Source: Bacteroides sp.
GTDB lineage: Bacteria; Bacteroidota; Bacteroidia; Bacteroidales; Muribaculaceae
Assembly: GCA_014801585.1 (NCBI GenBank)
Contig: JAAVDX010000032.1
Coordinates: 1 to 64,000, forward strand
Direction of reading: 5' to 3'
Length of the DNA stretch: 64,000 nt
Shown here: piece by piece, positions 15,838-25,347 of the stretch
Numbering within the stretch: the first letter of the stretch is position 1
How the letters are laid out: each line of letters begins with the position of its first letter
The notes under the pieces: generated by a model
What the model saw: only the letters and a program-made list of their open reading frames with translations
Told to the model about the DNA's origin: nothing
Database searches by the model: none
Made by a program: the position numbers and the translations under genes

Positions 15838-18800
15838 TCAGAGAGTAGTCAGGGTATTATCGACACCCCACTCCTCAAGAAACATCATAAACTCCTTATC
15901 GAGACGATATTTCTTTCGGGAATGGATCGTAAGAAACTGCTTCCTTTCCATATCGAGCAATCGCATATAGAAATCGCCCTTACGGTCGTCGTCGCTCTTC
16001 GATTCGAAATTCTTCAGAGCGTTGAGAAACTCCTGATTATTGAAGTGGCGGTCGAGAGTGATGCGGACGGCATTGGCGAGTTTACCCTTCTTGCTTTCAA
16101 GCGGAGTGATCTCGTCGAAACTCGTGTCGATATAATTAGGATTGTAGGAACTTGCCCTGCAATTCACCTTAATATATACGGCATCGCCGACTATCAGTTT
16201 GGTCTTCGCCATCTCATACGTCCTGCCGAAAAGGCGGATCTGCGCTTTACCGTTGAAATCCTCGAGAGTAAGGATACCGAACGGGCCACGCTTACCCATC
16301 TTTTCATCGAGCGCCACGACCATCCCACCGAAAGTGAGCATCGCCCCATCCTCCTGCTTCATTTCAAACTCCTCGCAGCGAGTGTTGCAGCCATAAGTCA
16401 ATTCCATATAATATGGATCGAGCGGATGAGCCGAAAGATACATCGTCACGAGATTCTTCTCAGCTTCAAGGAGTTTAAGACGATTCCAGGGTTCGAACTC
16501 CGGGAACGGAGGCCGGTTAGTCTCGATCGGTTCGAGATCGGCAAAGAGAGAAGACTGTAGAGAATTGGCATCATTCTGCACATTCTGACCATACTTCACA
16601 AGTTGATCGGCATAAGTGGAGTCAAAGACGGGCGCGACGAGCATCTCACGCGGAATACCGAAACTATCGAACGCGCCGGCCAGAGCCAGAGCCTCTATCG
16701 AGCCACGATTGCAGGCCGAAAGATTTACGCGCTCCACAAAATCGTAGATATCCGTGAACGGACCATTCTCCTTTCGCTCCTTCACGATTGCATTGACGGC
16801 CGAATCGCCCACCGACTTGATACCCGAGAGACCGAAACGGATCTCCCCCTTCTTCGTAACACTGAACTTATGGACAGATTCATTGATATCGGGTCCCTTC
16901 ACAACGATTCCCATGCGCTTACACTCATCCATGATTTTGCTGAGTTTATCAGCCGCCGACAGATTTCGGCTCAGGACGCCGGCCATATACTCAGCCGGAT
17001 AATGGGCCTTAAGATAAGCCGTCTGATAGGCCACCCAGGAATAGCACGTAGCATGACTCTTATTGAAAGCATACGAGGCAAACTTCTCCCAGTCGGCCCA
17101 TATCTTCTCAAGCACTTCAGCCTTGTGGCCGTTGGCCTGCCCCTGCTCCATAAACTTCACCTTCAGCTTGGCCATCTTATCGATCTGCTTCTTACCCATC
17201 GCCTTACGGAGCATATCGGACTCGCCACGGGTGAAATTGGCAAGCAGACGCGACAGGAGCATGACCTGTTCCTGATAGACGGTGATACCATAGGTCTCCT
17301 CCAGATACTGCTTCATGATGGGGATATCGTAAGCTATCGGTTCGCGGCCATGCTTACGCGCAATAAACGAAGGTATGTAATCCATCGGGCCCGGGCGATA
17401 CAAGGCATTCATCGCGATAAGATCCTCAAACTTCGAGGGTTGCAGTTCTCGCAGCGACTTCTGCATTCCCGGCGACTCAAACTGGAAAGTCGAGGTGGTC
17501 CGGCCGTCGCAATAGAGTTTGAAAGTCAGTTCGTCATCAAGAGGAATCTTCTCAATATCGACGTCGATGCCGCGAGCATCCTTGATATTTGCGATTGCCT
17601 CCTTAATAATAGAGAGGGTCTTCAGCCCGAGGAAGTCCATCTTGATCATACCGGTCTCCTCGATTACACTGCCTTCATACTGAGTCACGATAAGTTCCTC
17701 ATCGCCGTCGGAAGCAGTAGATACGGGTACCCAATCCGTAATATCATCACGGCCGATAATCACACCGCAGGCATGAATACCCTTACCGCGGACATTGCCC
17801 TCCAGCTGGCCGGCATACTTCATAACCTCACTAATGCGCGGGTCGGGACTATTGACGGCCCCCGCAAACTCCTTAGAATACTTCGTAAGGTTAGCGAAAT
17901 TAATCTTCGGAGACTTACCATTGACCTCGGGGAGACGATCGACCACCAATTTAGCCAATTTATTCGACTCCTGCGGAGTCATATCCATCACGCGCGCCAC
18001 ATCCTTGATTGCGGACTTAGTGGCCATAGTCTGATAGGTGATGATATGCGCCACCTTTTCCGCACCATATTTCTCCGTCACATACTTCAATACCTCATAT
18101 CGGCCGTCATCGTCGAAATCGACATCGATATCAGGGAGCGAGATACGGTCGGGGTTAAGGAATCTCTCAAAAAGCAGATCGTACTTGATCGGGTCGATCT
18201 GAGTGATGCCGAGGCAATATGCAGCGGCCGAACCGGCAGCCGAACCACGACCGGGACCGATACTCACACCGAGTTTGCGCCGACCGGTATTGATGAAATC
18301 CTGCACGATGAGGAAATAGCCCGGGAAGCCCATCGTCTTCATGATGTAAAGTTCGAAACGCAGTCGGTCCTGCACGTCATCCGGGAGAGGATCGCCGTAA
18401 CGCTCCTTCGCCCCCTCCATCGTAAGTTTCTCAAGATAGTCGGCTTCAAACTTTATCCGATAGAGTTTATCGTAGCCACCGAGCCGGGCGATTTTCTTGT
18501 CGCCCTCCTCTCGGGAGAGCACGACGTTGCCATTCTCATCCTGTGTAAACTCATCGTAAAGTTCCGCTTCAGTGATTCGGCTGCGATACTCCTCCTCCGT
18601 GCCGAAATCGGCCGGAATCTCGAAGTTAGGCATGATCGGGGCATGGTCGATGCTATAGAACTCCACCTTCTTAAGGATCTCATCCGTATTGGAGATCGCT
18701 TCCGGGATATCAGCGAAGATCGCCTTCATCTCGGCAGTAGTCTTAAGCCATTCCTGTTTCGTATAGTGCATTCGCGGTTCGGTAAACTTCTTACCGGTAG

Positions 18801-19515
18801 AGATACAGATCAGTCGGTCGTGGGCTTCGGCATCATCTTCATTGACGAAGTGGACGTCATTGGTGGCTACAAGACCTATACCCTTCTCGCGTGCAATCCT
18901 TACGAGTTCGAGATTTACCTTCTTCTGCTCTTCATAGACCTCGGTGTTGGCGTTCTCCTTGAAGGTCTGATGGCGTTGGAGTTCGAGATAGTAATCATCT
19001 CCGAAAACCGACTTATACCAATCAACCCTCTCCTCGGCACCCTTGATATCCCCCTGCATAATCAGCTGAGGAACTTCACCGCCGAGACAAGCCGAACATA
19101 TTATTAGGCCCTCGGCATGTTCTTTAAGTTCGTGGCGATCAGTGCGTGGATTGTAGTAATAGCCATCAGTCCAAGCCTTACTGACGAGTTTGATAAGATT
19201 GTGGTAGCCTTTCAGATTCTTGGCGAGGACGATGAGGTGGTCGCCGGAGCGGTCGGCCTTTGTCGACTTCTTCTGCAGGCGGTCGGCGGCGACGTACATT
19301 TCGCAACCGAGAATCGGTTTGAACTTCTCATCGTCGGCCTTACCGGAGTTCTTCTTGTTGACATAATTGAAGAACTCCTTGATTCCGAACATATTGCCAT
19401 GGTCGGTGAGGGCAATACCCGGCATACCGTCGGCGATTGCCTTATCGACGAGATCCGAGATAGCGGCTTTACCGTCGAGGAGGCTATATTGTGAGTGAAC
19501 GTGAAGATGAACCAT
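15838..19515 (-). CDS. dnaE: DNA polymerase III subunit alpha
   Basis: The 1225-residue replicative polymerase. It begins with the PHP domain (MVHLHVHSQYSLLDG and ITLTDHGNMFG-like block near residue 36). The polymerase core follows: GPGRGSAAGS near 420, the catalytic PDIDVDFDDDGR near 460, then FQFESPGMQ and YQEQVM. It ends with the helix-hairpin-helix and OB-fold regions. Size agrees with Bacteroidales DnaE. It is flanked by an NlpC/P60 gene upstream and trxA downstream, with no sign of co-transcription. An 834-codon ORF on the opposite strand is a codon-usage shadow. Confidence 0.96.
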   Translation of the reverse strand: MVHLHVHSQYSLLDGKAAISDLVDKAIADGMPGIALTDHGNMFGIKEFFNYVNKKNSGKADDEKFKPILGCEMYVAADRLQKKSTKADRSGDHLIVLAKNLKGYHNLIKLVSKAWTDGYYYNPRTDRHELKEHAEGLIICSACLGGEVPQLIMQGDIKGAEERVDWYKSVFGDDYYLELQRHQTFKENANTEVYEEQKKVNLELVRIAREKGIGLVATNDVHFVNEDDAEAHDRLICISTGKKFTEPRMHYTKQEWLKTTAEMKAIFADIPEAISNTDEILKKVEFYSIDHAPIMPNFEIPADFGTEEEYRSRITEAELYDEFTQDENGNVVLSREEGDKKIARLGGYDKLYRIKFEADYLEKLTMEGAKERYGDPLPDDVQDRLRFELYIMKTMGFPGYFLIVQDFINTGRRKLGVSIGPGRGSAAGSAAAYCLGITQIDPIKYDLLFERFLNPDRISLPDIDVDFDDDGRYEVLKYVTEKYGAEKVAHIITYQTMATKSAIKDVARVMDMTPQESNKLAKLVVDRLPEVNGKSPKINFANLTKYSKEFAGAVNSPDPRISEVMKYAGQLEGNVRGKGIHACGVIIGRDDITDWVPVSTASDGDEELIVTQYEGSVIEETGMIKMDFLGLKTLSIIKEAIANIKDARGIDVDIEKIPLDDELTFKLYCDGRTTSTFQFESPGMQKSLRELQPSKFEDLIAMNALYRPGPMDYIPSFIARKHGREPIAYDIPIMKQYLEETYGITVYQEQVMLLSRLLANFTRGESDMLRKAMGKKQIDKMAKLKVKFMEQGQANGHKAEVLEKIWADWEKFASYAFNKSHATCYSWVAYQTAYLKAHYPAEYMAGVLSRNLSAADKLSKIMDECKRMGIVVKGPDINESVHKFSVTKKGEIRFGLSGIKSVGDSAVNAIVKERKENGPFTDIYDFVERVNLSACNRGSIEALALAGAFDSFGIPREMLVAPVFDSTYADQLVKYGQNVQNDANSLQSSLFADLEPIETNRPPFPEFEPWNRLKLLEAEKNLVTMYLSAHPLDPYYMELTYGCNTRCEEFEMKQEDGAMLTFGGMVVALDEKMGKRGPFGILTLEDFNGKAQIRLFGRTYEMAKTKLIVGDAVYIKVNCRASSYNPNYIDTSFDEITPLESKKGKLANAVRITLDRHFNNQEFLNALKNFESKSDDDRKGDFYMRLLDMERKQFLTIHSRKKYRLDKEFMMFLEEWGVDNTLTTL

Positions 19516-19607
19516 CGTTGAGTTGAAGTTGAGGATTTGTTGTCTATTTTAGAGAGTGTTTGAAATTAAATTTGGATAGATTCTGAAATCATTTAAATTC
19601 AAACATC

Positions 19608-20171
19608 TCATAACCCCGGTACTCGGCCGTACATTTTGAAGGTGCGGGTATAGTATGGGGTTGTAACGTCGGAGATGCAGACACCTTTAGAGGAGGATGA
19701 ATGGATGAATCTGACGTTGTCGATCATGATACCGACGTGGGAAATCCGGTCGGGGTCGCTGCCTGTGGCAAAGAATACGAGGTCGCCGGGTTTGACGGCG
19801 CTCTTTTTGATATGTTTGCAGAACTCTGCCTGTTTGGCAGAATTGCGGGGTAGTTTGATACCCGTGGCGTCGAGATAGACGCTCAGTACCATTCCGCTGC
19901 AATCGGCACCGACACCTTTTTCGTAGCCGGCGTATTGATAGGGGGTTCCGAGCCAGTCGTGACATTCGCGAAGGATGCGACGACGGGAATCTGAGAGGTT
20001 TTCGTCGTTGATATTAACCTCGAAGGTCGGACCGGAGGTGCCGTGGTCGGGGAATTTTATTCGGCTCGATTTGCAACCGCCGGCGATGAGGAGGGGGAGC
20101 AACAGCAGGATTGCGCCCCATCGGGAAAGGAAGCGGGAGATACGGGCCACGGGATATGAAGAGTTGGTCAA
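19608..20171 (-). CDS. NlpC/P60 family cell-wall hydrolase, lipoprotein
   Basis: A 187-residue predicted periplasmic lipoprotein: hydrophobic signal, lipobox LIAGGC at residue 33, basic residues after the Cys. The NlpC/P60 domain shows the catalytic Cys in GVGADCSGMV near residue 92 and the His in RISHVGIMI near 145, with the linking YLDATGIKLPRNS. Such enzymes cut peptidoglycan stem peptides, often at D-Glu-meso-DAP bonds. This fits a meso-DAP wall, for which the window also encodes Ddh. Start could be a few codons further in. Monocistronic as far as seen. Confidence 0.88.
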   Translation of the reverse strand: MTNSSYPVARISRFLSRWGAILLLLPLLIAGGCKSSRIKFPDHGTSGPTFEVNINDENLSDSRRRILRECHDWLGTPYQYAGYEKGVGADCSGMVLSVYLDATGIKLPRNSAKQAEFCKHIKKSAVKPGDLVFFATGSDPDRISHVGIMIDNVRFIHSSSSKGVCISDVTTPYYTRTFKMYGRVPGL

Positions 20172-20255
20172 AATTGAAGAGTAGTTGTTGTGGGAGTTGA
20201 GTCCCTATATACCTATATATAAGAGGACAGATATCGCATTAAGGACAGATGTCGC

Positions 20256-20297
20256 ATTGATATAACGCTACGCGAAGTTATATATTTTTGGTTGATT
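20256..20297. repeat. 42-bp direct repeat, left copy (flanks AlbA/ATPase gene)
   Basis: Sequence begins ATTGATATAACGCTACGCGA and ends TTTTTGGTTGATT. It matches the copy at 21959-22000 with one mismatch (C versus T at position 11). It contains a TATAAC...GTTATA inverted repeat. Confidence 0.85.
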
Positions 20298-20416
20298 ATT
20301 GAATTGAATCATGGATGGTCAAATAGTGTGTAATGCAACTGTGATTTTCTGTGCAAATAAAAAATATTTGATTTTCAACGGTTTATACATAGAAGTGATT
20401 ATGATTGCAAATAAAA

Positions 20417-21856
20417 CTACGCATAGAACGGAACGTAAGTTGAGAATTTTTTTGACACACTTTCTTCGTCGACCGGCTTAATAAGTTTATCTTCCACAGC
20501 ATCCGCGAGTATTCTTGATGCAACGTAAGACTGATTTTTATTAAGTCCGAATCGTTCGCGTATTGACTGGTTATTAATAGCAACATTATCCTCAAACATG
20601 AGGCAAGCATGTTGGTAACAAGCCATAATTTTTTCGCGCTTCGTCATTTCAGATAAAGACTTCTGAGGAAAAAGAGTTACCTTCGTATAATCGTCAAGCA
20701 TTTGGAACTTTACAGGCGGCAAAAACATCTTCTCAACAGCTTCAATCGCACGATCGACACCACTACCTCTGCGCTCACAAATATTGAGAAGAAGCATTGA
20801 CTGAGCAAGTCTTTCGTTACGAGAGCGAGGGGGCAAGTCAAGAAGTCGATTTATATTATTGAGCGGTGCACCAGGATTCGTAATAACAAGTCGGTTGCTA
20901 AAAATCTCAATAGTGATAGGAGAACCATCAATCGCGAAATCCTGATGTATAAGAGCATTGGCAACAAACTCACGAATAGCCACTCTCGGATAAGTTGGCT
21001 TGATATTTCGAGAAACATCAATCACCTCATTACCGGTATTCATCATAATATAATCAATCAAGCCTTCAAACCCTACGGCATAGCCAAGCCCTCCGCGTTG
21101 TTCGTGTTGAAGTTGGCGATTGTTAGGTCCGGCATATTTACGCACCACCACTTCACGTCCGCTTAAGGAGGGGAAACTTGAAAGAGAGCGTGCGAAAAGA
21201 ATAGCACCCAAATTAGTTATAGTCCACGATCCATTCTTCTCATAGCAATACCCCATATTAGAAAGTTTGGCAAGAATGGTATCTGTGGATTTAGGAACAC
21301 TCTTATCTAAGATTTGGTATAAGGCTTGATAATCCAAAAGAGATAAGACCTGTTCTTGCGAAAGATTATCAAGAGCAGTATTTTCTTCAAAAGATATACC
21401 CATAGACTTGGCAATCAACATTTGTACTTGTTTAGCCGACATTTTCAAAGTCTGACCACCCGAACGATAATATGAAGCATAAATATCCTTGCCGCGAAGG
21501 TGCACGGGTTTCCCTTGTTCCTCCGGGATAAAGATAAATAGCAGATTCTCTCCATTATATTCCTGTACCGTGTGTTCTATCTGAATATGGTTGGACAGAT
21601 TGTTATGAGCAATGTTTCCAAGTTTTTTCACTATATCTTCAATCTGCTCTTTCCCTAAAGAAAACAAAGAGCCGTCATCGTTCACACCATATACAAGTAT
21701 TCCGCCGTACAAATGGTTGGCAAATGCAGATATATGTTGAGCGAGTCTGTCAGATTTATCAGACAAACCGCTTTTCCAGTCAATTTCGTTAAGCTCAGAA
21801 GGAACTGGTTCTAAGCTATCTTTAAGGAGTGCTAATGCACGTTCTTTCCAATCCAT
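20417..21856 (-). CDS. AlbA_2 / HATPase_c_4 putative transcriptional regulator
   Basis: A 479-residue protein. The N-terminal Schlafen AlbA_2 domain (residues ~10-150) shows the usual HISAFANHLYGGILVYGV and GKDIYASYYRSGGQT. A GHKL-like ATP-binding domain near 280-375 shows REFVANALIHQDFA and NRLVITNPGAP, and the C-terminus (~400-479) looks like winged helix. Such proteins are annotated as RecG-like helicases or transcriptional regulators; many are accessory genes and some lie in defence islands. The coding sequence is more AT-rich than its neighbours, and the gene sits between 42-bp direct repeats, both signs of acquisition. A TAACTTTG box lies at 22091-22084. Confidence 0.82.
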   Translation of the reverse strand: MDWKERALALLKDSLEPVPSELNEIDWKSGLSDKSDRLAQHISAFANHLYGGILVYGVNDDGSLFSLGKEQIEDIVKKLGNIAHNNLSNHIQIEHTVQEYNGENLLFIFIPEEQGKPVHLRGKDIYASYYRSGGQTLKMSAKQVQMLIAKSMGISFEENTALDNLSQEQVLSLLDYQALYQILDKSVPKSTDTILAKLSNMGYCYEKNGSWTITNLGAILFARSLSSFPSLSGREVVVRKYAGPNNRQLQHEQRGGLGYAVGFEGLIDYIMMNTGNEVIDVSRNIKPTYPRVAIREFVANALIHQDFAIDGSPITIEIFSNRLVITNPGAPLNNINRLLDLPPRSRNERLAQSMLLLNICERRGSGVDRAIEAVEKMFLPPVKFQMLDDYTKVTLFPQKSLSEMTKREKIMACYQHACLMFEDNVAINNQSIRERFGLNKNQSYVASRILADAVEDKLIKPVDEESVSKKFSTYVPFYA

Positions 21857-21958
21857 TTTTATAGTTCGGCAACAATGCCGTAAAGGTTAAGATATTTCCG
21901 ACTCGCGGTGCATTATGTCACTATGGCATGTGGATGCAATATTCATTTCAAAAAAGGT

Positions 21959-22000
21959 ATTGATATAATGCTACGCGAAGTTATATATTTTTGGTTGATT
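21959..22000. repeat. 42-bp direct repeat, right copy
   Basis: ATTGATATAATGCTACGCGA...TTTTTGGTTGATT, same orientation as the copy at 20256-20297. The two copies are 1703 bp apart and enclose only the AlbA/ATPase gene. The gap from 22001 to 22300 is AT-rich with no ORF I can support. Confidence 0.85.
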
Positions 22001-22300
22001 TTGCAAGTACGGGAGGTTGGAAATTGGGAGGTGGGGATTGTTAAATTTTTCATAATTTTTGTTTTGGTTTTTGATTTGTGCTGCAAAGTTAATATTAGTT
22101 GGCGGGAAAATGATGATTATTTTCCATTATGTTGATTTTTTTATTGCCGGCTTAAAACTTGCTCATCAAAAAAGGGGCTTTCGCAGGGTATATTTGTGGA
22201 TCTTTGGCTCGGGGGATTTTTTTGGCCGCGCCTGTTAGGCGCTTCACTGAACTATGCTTTTCTTGGGGGAGGGCCGGGCTGATTTTTGGGGATTCGGTTT

Positions 22301-22380
22301 AAATTTTTCTGATGCGGATGCGGATCGGGGCAAGCCCCCATTGCAGGGGGCACGGATTGGGGATAATTTTTTTTGCTTTT
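22301..22380 (+). repeat. GC-rich intergenic repeat, copy E (diverged)
   Basis: GCGGATGCGGATCGGGGCAAGCCCC, GGGGGCACGGATTGGGGATA and a T-run match the core of copies A-D at reduced identity. It lies about 70 bp before the ECF sigma gene. Confidence 0.55.
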
Positions 22381-22450
22381 TGTGTCACATTCGGGTATGG
22401 TTTTGCGTCTATTTATTGGGGAATGGTAGGATCGGGGGGATGTTTAACTT

Positions 22451-22954
22451 TTGAGGCTGATTGTGGAAGAGAAGGATTTTCGTAGATGGGTTATGCCGAT
22501 GCAGCGGTTGATGTATGGGTTGGCGCTCCGATTGGGTCTTTGCCCGGAGGATGCGGCTGATGCCGTGCAGGAGACTCTGTTGCGACTTTGGCGTAACCGA
22601 CTTGGGCTGCCGGATCAGCAGGAAGCTCTGAGGGCTTATTGCCTGACGGCGCTTCGGAATGAGTGCGTTTCTAAAAAGAGGCGTATCTTTCCTATGACTT
22701 CTGCGGATGAGTTGGCCGAAATTTCTGACAATCTTTCTTTTGAGGATGCCGAACAATCGGATTCCGTCCGACATATCCAACGGTTGATCGAGACTCTCCC
22801 CTCCTCTCAACAAAGGGTCTTAATCCTTAGCAGTATGTATCATCTTGATACGGCTGAAATCGCTAAGGCAACCGGATTAAGTCCGGGGAATGTGCGCCAA
22901 CTCCTATCGCGTGGCAGGAAACGACTCCGCGATCTGCTTAACAGGATAGACTGA
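22451..22954 (+). CDS. ECF-type RNA polymerase sigma factor
   Basis: A 167-residue sigma-70 family protein with only regions 2 and 4. Region 2 shows AADAVQETLLRLWRNR near residue 35; region 4 shows LPSSQQRVLILSSMYHLDTAEIA and the helix-turn-helix GLSPGNVRQLLSRGRKRL. It would direct RNA polymerase to a dedicated promoter set, probably including its own operon. The start given is TTG, with a GTG four codons later as an alternative; a purine-rich GGGGGGA precedes it. A four-codon mini-ORF (ATG at 22440) overlaps the TTG and could couple translation. It heads a four-gene operon with a probable anti-sigma factor. Confidence 0.88.
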   Translation: MRLIVEEKDFRRWVMPMQRLMYGLALRLGLCPEDAADAVQETLLRLWRNRLGLPDQQEALRAYCLTALRNECVSKKRRIFPMTSADELAEISDNLSFEDAEQSDSVRHIQRLIETLPSSQQRVLILSSMYHLDTAEIAKATGLSPGNVRQLLSRGRKRLRDLLNRID

Positions 22955-22993
22955 CCTCTACTCAATAAGATAATTGAATTTTGATCATTAGTT

Positions 22994-23857
22994 ATGAATT
23001 ATAATATGCCATATAAAAGTAAGACGGAACTGACGGAGATCCGACGGTTGCTTCGGAATTGGATGGAGGGTCTGATCTCTTCGGAAGATGAGGCTTACCT
23101 TTATACTCTGTTGGAAGAATGCGGGGATACGCTTCAACTTCCGGAAGATATGCGTCGGGATGCTGAGCTATTTCTTTCCATGACCTCACTCGGGAGAGAA
23201 ACTTTTGAGGATGTCCTGACAGAAGATTTTTTGGCGGAAGAGGATAACCTGTTTCCGGAAATTCCTGAAGAGTATGCCAATCGGATAAATGCGGCTTTAG
23301 AAGAGGAAATTGCACGAACGGGTGCATCGGACCGGATCAGGAGATTACGGGCCGTCAATATATTCCGTTTGGGGGCAGCCTGCGCTATAATAATTGCCCT
23401 GACTATTGGAATATTTCATATTGCTTACGACAACCCGAAAGAGGAGGCATCCAAATATTCGGCTGCCATGGCGAGGGATTCTAAAGCAGAGGCAGACAAT
23501 CATCCTACTGAGGAGAATCCTCCTTACGAGAAAATACAGATTGCCGAGGATGCACCGAGGCCCGAGAATAATTCCACAACCGGACAAAAGACTCCGGTGA
23601 GAACTTTAGTCGCGAAGAGAATGGCAGCAGCTACGACCCACCATTGCAGCGGTCATCGGGAAGATACTGCTTCAAACCGGACGACGGAAGAAGAGATGAA
23701 ACTTCAAGCCGACGGATATCAGATTGTGACAGACGAGGGGGAGGCGGAAGCGATTATGGCAACCCTGATTATGCGAATGCAAAACAATCTTGAACCGGAG
23801 ATGATGAGACTATCTGAAATCAACTCAAGATATCAGATTGAGGAGACCAACCTATGA
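22994..23857 (+). CDS. Probable membrane anti-sigma factor
   Basis: A 287-residue protein with one transmembrane segment (residues ~126-146, FRLGAACAIIIALTIGIFH) between an acidic N-terminal half and an extracytoplasmic C-terminal half. The N-terminal ~110 residues, with LRNWMEGLISSEDEAYLYTLLEE, resemble the cytosolic sigma-binding part of Bacteroidota anti-sigma factors, but no zinc-binding HxxxCxxC is present. The C-terminal part is low-complexity, Glu/Asn-rich. Position 39 bp after the sigma gene and a 4-bp ATGA overlap with the next gene support the role. This is inferred from context and topology, not from a strong domain match. Confidence 0.65.
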   Translation: MNYNMPYKSKTELTEIRRLLRNWMEGLISSEDEAYLYTLLEECGDTLQLPEDMRRDAELFLSMTSLGRETFEDVLTEDFLAEEDNLFPEIPEEYANRINAALEEEIARTGASDRIRRLRAVNIFRLGAACAIIIALTIGIFHIAYDNPKEEASKYSAAMARDSKAEADNHPTEENPPYEKIQIAEDAPRPENNSTTGQKTPVRTLVAKRMAAATTHHCSGHREDTASNRTTEEEMKLQADGYQIVTDEGEAEAIMATLIMRMQNNLEPEMMRLSEINSRYQIEETNL

Positions 23858-24369
23858 CGAATAATCAAACGAAAACTATGATAAATAGACTAAAAAACAA
23901 CTTACGAGAGCATCTGCTTGCAACTCTGCTGACTATCGTGGCGGTCGCAGGAAGTTTCCTACAGGTCCGGGCGGAAGATATACTCAGCGAACTTGCCGGT
24001 ACGCCGGGGGTCAACAGCAAGTATCTTTCCGGCAGGATAGCCGACAAGGCAATGAAACATCTTGACAATACCGACCTGACGGATTTCATTCTCAGTGACG
24101 GATTTACGTCGCTCTATTCTTATGAATGTTATTTCATTGACGCGACGAATAGAGCGAGGAACATACTAAATGAATATTTAAAGAAGCATCCCGAGCTTGA
24201 GCTGATAATCAAAAAGATAGATAGTTTTGGGGAATATTGCGTATATCAGAAATACAACAAGGCCGGAGAGGTCACTCAGATGATTATTTGGAACAGCAGG
24301 ATGAGGGAATACGCGGATATTGTGGTTATTGACTGGAAGGATGGACGGAAGACAAAATCGGATAATTAG
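23854..24369 (+). CDS. DUF4252-like exported protein
   Basis: A 171-residue protein with an N-terminal hydrophobic signal segment (LLATLLTIVAVAGSFLQVRA, cut before residue ~41) and no lipobox. The remainder, with YLSGRIADKAMKH early and a late beta pair (YCVYQKYNKAGEVTQMIIW), resembles DUF4252 proteins, which accompany ECF sigma genes in Bacteroidota. Function unknown; probably periplasmic. Its ATG overlaps the stop of the putative anti-sigma gene, so the two are translationally coupled. The family call is tentative. Confidence 0.6.
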   Translation: MTNNQTKTMINRLKNNLREHLLATLLTIVAVAGSFLQVRAEDILSELAGTPGVNSKYLSGRIADKAMKHLDNTDLTDFILSDGFTSLYSYECYFIDATNRARNILNEYLKKHPELELIIKKIDSFGEYCVYQKYNKAGEVTQMIIWNSRMREYADIVVIDWKDGRKTKSDN

Positions 24370-24421
24370 CTTCCATGGTTGATGTCATTGTGAATACAAT
24401 CAAATTTAATATATCGTAATT

Positions 24422-25318
24422 ATGAAAAAAATCGTGTATCTGTCTTTGATCGGCAGTCTGACTTTGGCCGGCAGTCTGGCTTTGGCCGGGTGCTCTTCGG
24501 CTATTGATGCCAAGAAAGTCTCTGTCGAATCTTATAGGAGCGGGGAGAAGTTTACCTCCAAGACGGCTTCCAAGACTTATGCCTTGAAGTCGAAGGTGAG
24601 TGCTGTCACCAATACTACGTTTGCCGACGTAGAATATGTACGGGGTACGGCAAACGAGCTGATAGTGACAGGACCGGAAACGGAAATCGAAAATATCCTT
24701 GTCAGGACTTCCGGCAACGGGGTGATGATATCCTGCATCAAGAATTATCCCAACGGGACTCCGAAAATCAAGATCAAAGTTACGACCCCAGCCCTTGAAG
24801 ACTTCACACTTACCGGACCGGGGAACTTTACAGCCAAATCCGTGCAGTCGCCGTTGCACTTCCGGATGCGACTGACGGGAGCCGGGAAGGCGCAGATCGC
24901 GTCTATTCAGTCGCCATCGGTAGAACTCCTGTTATCGGGCGCAGGCGGATTGGAGGTGGCCGATATCGAAGGTTCGTCGACCAACATCACCCTTACGGGT
25001 GCAGGCGATGTGGAGGTAGCCTCAATCAAGACATCTGTGGCCATCCTACGGCTGCCGGGCGCCGGAGATATCGAGATTGACCATCTGAGCGCACCTTCCA
25101 CCGAGATACTCCTCAGCGGCGCCGGAGATATTGAGATCGATAAGATTGAGACAAGCACTCTTACGGCCAACTCCACAGGAGCCGGGAATATCCGGATATC
25201 CGGAGAAGCGGCCGACATGAGGCTGATCTCAACGGGGGCCGGAAACATCGATGCTACCGGGATGAAATCAGGGAGTACGTCGAAACTTCAGCGAGGAGTC
25301 GGCGTAATAAAAGACTGA
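24422..25318 (+). CDS. GIN-domain (DUF2807) lipoprotein
   Basis: A 298-residue lipoprotein: signal peptide with lipobox LALAGC (Cys24), then a right-handed beta-helix-like GIN domain. The repeat units are easy to see: LTGAGDVEVASI, LPGAGDIEIDHL, LSGAGDIEIDKI, STGAGNIRISG, STGAGNIDATG. This head domain is common in Bacteroidota and called adhesin-like, though its role is not known. The signal peptide contains an 18-bp tandem duplication (GSLTLA/GSLALA). It is the last gene of the sigma operon, 52 bp after the DUF4252-like gene, and ends at a bidirectional terminator. Likely an output of the sigma factor. Confidence 0.82.
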   Translation: MKKIVYLSLIGSLTLAGSLALAGCSSAIDAKKVSVESYRSGEKFTSKTASKTYALKSKVSAVTNTTFADVEYVRGTANELIVTGPETEIENILVRTSGNGVMISCIKNYPNGTPKIKIKVTTPALEDFTLTGPGNFTAKSVQSPLHFRMRLTGAGKAQIASIQSPSVELLLSGAGGLEVADIEGSSTNITLTGAGDVEVASIKTSVAILRLPGAGDIEIDHLSAPSTEILLSGAGDIEIDKIETSTLTANSTGAGNIRISGEAADMRLISTGAGNIDATGMKSGSTSKLQRGVGVIKD

Positions 25319-25347
25319 GAATTTTTTGCAGGGGGGGTGGAGATAAA

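Noticed and set aside
16603-19107. 834-codon ORF antisense to dnaE
   Set aside because: It has no family motif and no plausible start context. It reflects codon bias of dnaE, whose own frame shows every expected polymerase motif.
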